From Candidatus Rokuibacteriota bacterium (lineage in GTDB: Bacteria > Methylomirabilota > Methylomirabilia > Rokubacteriales > CSP1-6): a stretch of 11,298 nucleotides of DNA. The stretch is taken from NCBI GenBank assembly GCA_016177555.1, contig JACOVB010000461.1, positions 1-11,298 on the forward strand, written 5' to 3'. Positions 7,404 through 11,298 of this stretch are shown here, one piece after another (the first letter of the stretch is position 1; each line of letters starts with the position of its first letter). The translations under genes were made by a program, and so were the position numbers. The notes beneath the pieces were generated by a model, which worked only from the letters and a program-made list of their open reading frames with translations, did not search any database and was not told the DNA's origin.

Positions 7404-7430
7404 GGACGTGGCGTGGGCGAGGGGGGAACG

Positions 7431-7465
7431 CGGCGAGGAAGCGGCACGGGGCCGCTCCCTCGCCG
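7431..7465 (-). terminator. Strong GC hairpin after the hydrolase gene (no U tract)
   Basis: Eight bases past the hydrolase stop, the minus-strand transcript can form a 15-bp stem (bases 7451-7465 with 7431-7445) with one G-U pair and a five-base loop. On the plus strand the same site has an A-C mismatch, so the structure is oriented for the minus-strand RNA. No T run follows, so it could be a non-canonical or rho-assisted terminator, or a 3'-end stabiliser. Confidence 0.5.
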
Positions 7466-7472
7466 GGCGCTC

Positions 7473-8147
7473 CTACTTCAGGTGGGCCTGGAAATGGGCG
7501 AGGGTGCGCTTCCAGGCATCCTCGGCTGCGGCCTTGTTGTAGACGTCGACCCGCTCGTCGTTGAAGAAGGCGTGATCCACGCCGGGGTAGATGTGGATCT
7601 CGGACTGCTTGCCCGCCGCCTTGATCTCCACGTCCAGATGGAGCGCCGCAGAGGGATTGACGAACTGGTCCTTCTCGGCGAAAAGCCCGAGCATGGGGCC
7701 CGCCAGCCGGCTGTAGTCGGGCTTGACGTTCGGATGGATGCCGTAGAAGTTCACCACCGCCCCGATGCTCGGATTGGTGCAGCCCGCGAAGAGGGCGAGC
7801 TGGCCGCCCATGCAGAAGCCCACCGCGCCGAGCCTGGTGGTGCCCGAGAACCCGGCGAGATACTTTGCCGCTCCCGAGAGGTCCTTCTCCGCCTGGGCGA
7901 TGTTGAGCGCCATGAAGAGCTTGCCCGCCGCATCCGGCTCGGAGGCCGTCTTCCCGTGGTAGAGGTCCGGGGCCAGCGCGGAGAAGCCCGCGACCGCGAA
8001 CCGGTCACAGACGCTCTTGATGTGCCCGACCAGCCCCCACCACTCCTGGATCACCAGCACGCCCGGCCCGTTGCCCGCTGCCGGGGTCGCCAGGTAGCCC
8101 TGAGTCGCCTTCCCGTTGCTCGGGAACTCCACCATGCGTCCTGCCAT
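7473..8147 (-). CDS. Dienelactone hydrolase family protein
   Basis: A 224-residue alpha/beta hydrolase with no signal peptide. The cysteine nucleophile C112 sits in GFCMGG, D160 in FAEKDQF and H192 in GVDHAFFND, which is the Cys-Asp-His triad of dienelactone hydrolases. E35 in QEWWGL is the family's conserved glutamate that keeps the cysteine poised. APDLYHGK near residues 59-66 is also typical. The best-studied members open dienelactone to maleylacetate in chloroaromatic breakdown. No other catechol-pathway gene is nearby, so the substrate here is unknown and could be another ester or lactone. The ATG at 8147 has a near-perfect AAGGAGG eight bases upstream; M5 is a less likely start. It has its own upstream space (the 46-base repeats lie there), so it is probably transcribed separately from the CNNM genes. 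Confidence 0.92.
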   Translation of the reverse strand: MAGRMVEFPSNGKATQGYLATPAAGNGPGVLVIQEWWGLVGHIKSVCDRFAVAGFSALAPDLYHGKTASEPDAAGKLFMALNIAQAEKDLSGAAKYLAGFSGTTRLGAVGFCMGGQLALFAGCTNPSIGAVVNFYGIHPNVKPDYSRLAGPMLGLFAEKDQFVNPSAALHLDVEIKAAGKQSEIHIYPGVDHAFFNDERVDVYNKAAAEDAWKRTLAHFQAHLK

Positions 8148-8155
8148 CGGCGTTG

Positions 8156-8162
8156 CCTCCTT
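8156..8162 (-). promoter_or_regulatory. Strong Shine-Dalgarno of the hydrolase gene
   Basis: AAGGAGG on the minus strand, eight bases before the ATG at 8147. It is the best ribosome site in the window and fixes the start; it also suggests efficient translation. Confidence 0.8.
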
Positions 8163-8200
8163 TATGTTGGTTGAATGTGGATGACTTCGGTTTGGCGGTT

Positions 8201-8346
8201 GGGCCTCTTCGCCCCCTTGGGGCTCATCGGGGCGTCCGCATCACCGGGGCCTCTTCGCCCCCTTGGGGCTCATCGGGGCGTCCGCATCACCGGGGCCTCT
8301 TCGCGCCCTTGGGGCTCATCGGGGCGTCCGCATCACCGGGGCCTCT
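8201..8346. repeat. 46-base tandem repeat (3.2 copies)
   Basis: Three head-to-tail units at 8201-8246, 8247-8292 and 8293-8338 are followed by an eight-base partial copy (8339-8346). Units 1 and 2 are identical; unit 3 differs by one base (C to G at 8305). Each unit starts GGGCCTCTTCG and ends GCATCACCG. Within the unit CGCCCC can pair either with the nearby GGGGC (three-base loop) or with a later GGGGCG (13-base loop), so two exclusive hairpins are possible; the change in unit 3 weakens both. There are no spacers between units. It lies wholly between the CNNM and hydrolase genes. The unit length is not a multiple of three, so reading frames passing through it rotate. It looks like a minisatellite formed by replication slippage. 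Confidence 0.95.
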
Positions 8347-8379
8347 ATGTTACCGTGAAGCCCGCGTGGGGGGGGCTGC

Positions 8380-9624
8380 TCATGGCGCTCCGGGCGCGGG
8401 CGGCGTGATGCGGACGGTCAGCACCCGGCGCTCGTCGACCTCGAGCACGGTGAAGCTGTGGCGGCCCACCTGCAATTCCTCGCCGATGGCCGGGATACGG
8501 TGCACCGTCGCGAGGACGAGCCCCGCGACGGTCTCGAAGTCGCCCTTGGGCAGCTCCCAGTCGAGGGAGTCGTTCAGCTCGTCGATCCCGACGCGCCCGG
8601 CGACGCGGTAGCTGCCGTCCGGGAGACGCTCCACCATGGCCGGAGCGCGGTCGTGCTCGTCCTGGATCTCGCCCACGATCTCCTCGACGATGTCCTCCAC
8701 GGTGACGATTCCGACCGCGCCCCCGTACTCGTCCACCACGACCGCGAGCTGCACCCGTCCCTTTTGCATCTCACGCAGGAGATCGTCGATGCGCTTCGTC
8801 TCCGGCGCGTAGGTGGCCGGGCGCATCAGCGAGCGGAGGTCCGGGGCCACGGCTCCGCGACTGAGGAGATCCATGGCCGTCACCACGCCGACCAGGTTGA
8901 AGACGCGGTCCGTGAAGACGGGGACGCGCGAGAAGCCACGCTCGCTCATGAGCCGCACGGCCTCGTCGGGCGTGGCTGTCTCCGGCAGCGCCGCCACGTC
9001 CACCAGCGGGACCATGACCTCGCGCACGGCCGTCTCCCCCAGGTCGAAGATCTTGTCGATCATCTCGGCCTCGGAGGTGCTCACGGCGGCCTCTTCCGGC
9101 TCCATCTGGAGCAGGAGCTTGAGCTCCTCGCGCGAGACGAAATGCCTGGCGGCGGAGGGTTGGCGTCCGAGGAGCGCCAAGGCGACGCCCACGACGGCGC
9201 TGGACCCCCACGTGAGCGGCTTGAGCAGATAGCTCGCCAGCTCGATCGGCCGGAAGAGGTGCCGGATCAGGGCCGTCGCCCACTCCTGCGCCACCGCCTT
9301 GGGGATCACCTCGCCGAACACCAGCATCAGGGGCGTGAGCGCGAGCGTGACGACCAGGGCCGCCGCCCCGCCAACGAGCGGGAGCAGGGCCCACGTGGCC
9401 ACCGACGAAGCCGTGATCTCGGCGATCGTCACGCCCATCATGGCGGTGGACAGGACGCGCTCGGGCCGCCGGAAGGACTCGAGGTAGCGTGCTGCGGTCC
9501 GGTCACCCCCCTCGGCCAGGTGGCGCAGGCGCACCCGGTTGGCGGCAATGAAGGCCATCTCCGCCGCCGAGAAGAGCGCCGTGACGACCAGGGCCAGCAC
9601 GATGACCCAGAAGTAGATGTTCAC
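8380..9624 (-). CDS. CNNM/CorC-family membrane protein with CBS pair (second of tandem)
   Basis: A 414-residue protein with the complete domain order of the CorC/CNNM (hemolysin C-like) family: a DUF21 membrane domain with about four helices (residues 1-150), a CBS pair (about 200-325, opening VREVMVP and ending with DEYGG at 298-302 and [13 protein letters not shown]), and the C-terminal CorC_HlyC domain (about 335-410). Members are linked to Mg2+ export or Mg/Co resistance; the CBS pair binds ATP-Mg in studied relatives. FGEVIPK (103-109) is canonical. At the family position where an Asn is usual (the G-x4-N-xxASA stretch) it has E69 ([11 protein letters not shown]). It starts with GTG, overlapping the stop of the upstream paralogue by four bases (GTGA), so the two are surely co-translated. 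Ion and direction are not proven by sequence. Confidence 0.92.
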   Translation of the reverse strand: MNIYFWVIVLALVVTALFSAAEMAFIAANRVRLRHLAEGGDRTAARYLESFRRPERVLSTAMMGVTIAEITASSVATWALLPLVGGAAALVVTLALTPLMLVFGEVIPKAVAQEWATALIRHLFRPIELASYLLKPLTWGSSAVVGVALALLGRQPSAARHFVSREELKLLLQMEPEEAAVSTSEAEMIDKIFDLGETAVREVMVPLVDVAALPETATPDEAVRLMSERGFSRVPVFTDRVFNLVGVVTAMDLLSRGAVAPDLRSLMRPATYAPETKRIDDLLREMQKGRVQLAVVVDEYGGAVGIVTVEDIVEEIVGEIQDEHDRAPAMVERLPDGSYRVAGRVGIDELNDSLDWELPKGDFETVAGLVLATVHRIPAIGEELQVGRHSFTVLEVDERRVLTVRITPPAPGAP

Positions 9625-10898
9625 CCGGCCTCCGGGCGGTCTGGTGTGCCCCTGAGCCGCACCAGCACCTCCACGACGCGCGTCCGCTCGACCTTCTCGA
9701 CGGTGACCGCCACGGCGGGCGTCTCGGTCTTCTCCCCCTTGTGAGGGATGCGCCCGAAGAGATCGAGGACCCAGCCCCCCACCGTGTCGTACGCCTCGTT
9801 GGAGACGCTGAGCCCCGTGGCGGCGTTCAGCTCGTCGATGGGCAGCTTGCCCGAGACGCGGAAGGTGCCAGGGGCCACAGGATGGATCAGGCGCTCCTCC
9901 TCGTCGAACTCATCTCGGATCTCGCCCACCAGCTCTTCCAGGAGGTCCTCGAGGGCCACAAGGCCCGCGGTGCCGCCGTACTCGTCGACGACAATGGCCA
10001 GGTGAAGCCTCTTTGCCTGGAACTCGCGAAGCAGCGCGTCCGCCCGCTTGGACTCTGGGACGAAGTAGGGCGGGTGCAGGCGGGCACGCAGGTCGAAGTC
10101 GGCCGGGAGCCCCTGGAGGTGGGGCAGGAGATCCTTGGTGTAGAGCACTCCGACGATCTGGTCAATCGTTCCCTCGAAGACGGGCACGCGCGAGAGGAGG
10201 TTCTCCCGGAGGAGATCCAGGACTCGTTCGCGCGGCGTGGCCACGTCCAGGCAGAACATGTCCGGGCGCGGCACCATCACCTCGCGCACGAGTGTGTCCT
10301 CGAGCTCGAAGACCCGGTGGATCATCTCCCGCTCGGTGCGCTCCACGACACCCTCGCGGGTGCCCACGTCCACCATGGTCCGCAGCTCCTCCTCAGAGAT
10401 CTCGGGCCCGCCGCGCGCGCGCTCCGACCCGATCACCCGTAGCGTGAGCACCGTGAAGCTACCGAGGATCACGCGCACCGGCGCCAGCAGCACGGAGAGC
10501 CAGGCCACCGGCCGGCTCACCCACGCCGAGAACCGCTCGGGGTGCTCCACGGCAAGCGTCATGGGCAGGACCTCGCCGAAGACGCTCAGCAGGAAGATCA
10601 TGCCGACGATGGCGACGGCGAGCCCGGCCGGGCCGAAGAGCCTCTCGGCCACCGTTGCGGCCAGCGCCGAGGCGCCGATGTTGATGACGGTGATGCCCAC
10701 CAGGAGCGTCACCAGGAGATCGTGGGGCCGCTGGAGCAGGGGCGCGAGCGATGCGGCCTCCGAGCCTTGCTGCTCGGCCAGCCGCCGCAGCCGGGCGCGT
10801 CCGAGGGAGAAGAACGCCGCCTCGGCGCCGGTCAGGAGCGCCGAGAGCAGCACCAGCCCGACGAGCCCCACCAGCCCGAGGGCGGTGAGGTTATCCAC
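9621..10898 (-). CDS. CNNM/CorC-family membrane protein with CBS pair (first of tandem)
   Basis: A 425-residue paralogue of the next gene, with the same layout: DUF21 membrane domain (about 1-157), CBS pair (about 203-333, with VREVMVPRPD and DEYGG at 305-309) and CorC_HlyC domain (about 345-415). The helix-2 motif GITVINIGASA keeps N73, but the normally conserved Lys of the GEVxPK motif is Met here (FGEVLPM, 107-113). The GTG at 10898 was chosen because it puts the first membrane helix at the N-terminus (DNLTALGLVGLVG), as usual, and overlaps the thiL stop by eight bases. The frame stays open upstream inside thiL, but that stretch is Arg/Pro-rich shadow. No clear Shine-Dalgarno is present, so translation probably depends on ribosomes finishing thiL. 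A role in divalent-cation (Mg2+) balance is inferred from the family. Confidence 0.9.
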   Translation of the reverse strand: MDNLTALGLVGLVGLVLLSALLTGAEAAFFSLGRARLRRLAEQQGSEAASLAPLLQRPHDLLVTLLVGITVINIGASALAATVAERLFGPAGLAVAIVGMIFLLSVFGEVLPMTLAVEHPERFSAWVSRPVAWLSVLLAPVRVILGSFTVLTLRVIGSERARGGPEISEEELRTMVDVGTREGVVERTEREMIHRVFELEDTLVREVMVPRPDMFCLDVATPRERVLDLLRENLLSRVPVFEGTIDQIVGVLYTKDLLPHLQGLPADFDLRARLHPPYFVPESKRADALLREFQAKRLHLAIVVDEYGGTAGLVALEDLLEELVGEIRDEFDEEERLIHPVAPGTFRVSGKLPIDELNAATGLSVSNEAYDTVGGWVLDLFGRIPHKGEKTETPAVAVTVEKVERTRVVEVLVRLRGTPDRPEAG

Positions 10899-11298
10899 TG
10901 AAGTGCTCGTAGCCGGGCCGGATCTCCACGGGCCGGCCATCGGGCTCCACCCAGATGATCCCCGTCGCGGATCCGTCGATCTCGCCGATGACGGTGAGGG
11001 CCGTGCCCGTGGCCGCTCGCAACCCCGCCGCCAGTGCACCGGCAGACGCGGGATCGCAGGTCAGGAGGAGCTCGTAGTCCTCGCCACCCGCGGCCGCCCA
11101 CTCGATGGGATCCCGCCCGAGGGTGCGCGCCGCCTCCCGCGCCGCCTCAGCCACCGGGAGGCGGTCGATGCGGACGCGCGCCCCCACGCCGCTCTCGCGG
11201 CAGATGTGGCCCAGGTCGGTGGCGATGCCGTCGGAGCAGTCCATCATGGCGTGGACGCCCGCGGCCTCGCCGAGCCAGCGGCCCTCGGCCACCCGCGC
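10891..11298 (-). CDS. thiL: Thiamine-monophosphate kinase, C-terminal part (5' end outside window)
   Basis: The frame is open to the window edge and gives the last 135 residues of ThiL, which phosphorylates thiamine monophosphate to thiamine diphosphate with ATP in the cytosol. Visible family motifs are VHAMMDCSDGIATDLGHIC, where the Asp residues belong to the Mg/ATP site, and AAAGGEDYELLLTC, the glycine-rich stretch of the C-terminal domain of this PurM-like kinase. The final part (PGYEHFSG) matches the usual GYxHF ending. About 180-200 N-terminal residues lie beyond the window. The TAA at 10891-10893 falls eight bases inside the first CNNM gene, so thiL heads, or is internal to, the same operon. 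No TPP riboswitch is visible in the part present. Confidence 0.93.
   Translation of the reverse strand, partial: ARVAEGRWLGEAAGVHAMMDCSDGIATDLGHICRESGVGARVRIDRLPVAEAAREAARTLGRDPIEWAAAGGEDYELLLTCDPASAGALAAGLRAATGTALTVIGEIDGSATGIIWVEPDGRPVEIRPGYEHFSG

Noticed and set aside
8201..8346. CRISPR array
   Set aside because: The 46-base units are contiguous with no unique spacers, and no cas gene is in the window.
8368..8375. Run of eight G as a possible frameshift or phase-variation tract
   Set aside because: It lies a few bases beyond the CNNM stop, outside any coding frame, with no gene whose expression it would obviously switch.
8153..8611. Open plus-strand frame through the 46-base repeats giving a repetitive Gly/Pro/Ser peptide
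   Set aside because: The unit is not a multiple of three, so all three frames are open and give different repeats; there is no ribosome site, and the frame runs antisense into the CNNM gene. It is a composition effect.
8458..9744. Plus-strand frame of 428 codons opposite the second CNNM gene
   Set aside because: His/Arg/Asp-rich antisense shadow of a gene with complete DUF21-CBS-CorC domains.

Overview
The window is GC-rich bacterial chromosome (G or C at nearly all third codon positions). It joins the distal part of a large ribosomal-protein operon on the + strand to an unrelated accessory gene cluster on the - strand, and the two blocks converge. The gene order rpmD-rplO-secY-adk-map-infA-rpmJ-rpsM-rpsK-rpsD-rpoA-rplQ is a fused spc/alpha operon. 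The GC-rich style, the presence of rpsD in the alpha block, and the zinc-type forms of Adk, S4 and L36 would suit a soil or groundwater lineage such as Methylomirabilota/Rokubacteria or a deltaproteobacterial group. That placement is an inference from style, not from a marker search.

Region 1 (1-6667, + strand) holds the C-terminus of L30, then eleven complete genes. Five junctions are 4-base stop/start overlaps (ATGA or GTGA: L30/L15, L15/SecY, SecY/Adk, Adk/Map, RpoA/L17). The other gaps are short, the longest being 54 bases between rpmJ and rpsM, which can fold into two small hairpins. The block encodes ribosome parts (L30, L15, L36, S13, S11, S4, L17), translation start (IF-1), protein export (SecY), N-terminal Met removal (Map), adenylate balance (Adk) and the RNA polymerase alpha subunit. 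It ends in a clear rho-independent terminator at 6639-6667.

Region 2 (6716-8165, - strand) holds, in transcription order, a dienelactone hydrolase-family gene with a strong Shine-Dalgarno, a long GC hairpin just after its stop, a C-terminal remnant of an EamA/DMT transporter without visible translation signals, and a 131-residue protein that I do not recognise.

Region 3 (8201-8346) is an intergenic minisatellite: three tandem 46-base units and a short partial copy, almost without divergence, between the hydrolase and the CNNM genes.

Region 4 (8380-11298, - strand) is a tightly overlapped set: thiL (thiamine-monophosphate kinase, cut by the window edge), then two tandem CNNM/CorC-family membrane proteins with CBS domains. 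The two paralogues differ from the family pattern at complementary positions of the membrane domain, which is the most interesting protein-level observation here. I see no phage, CRISPR, defence or transposase genes, and nothing that amounts to a clear new multi-gene system.
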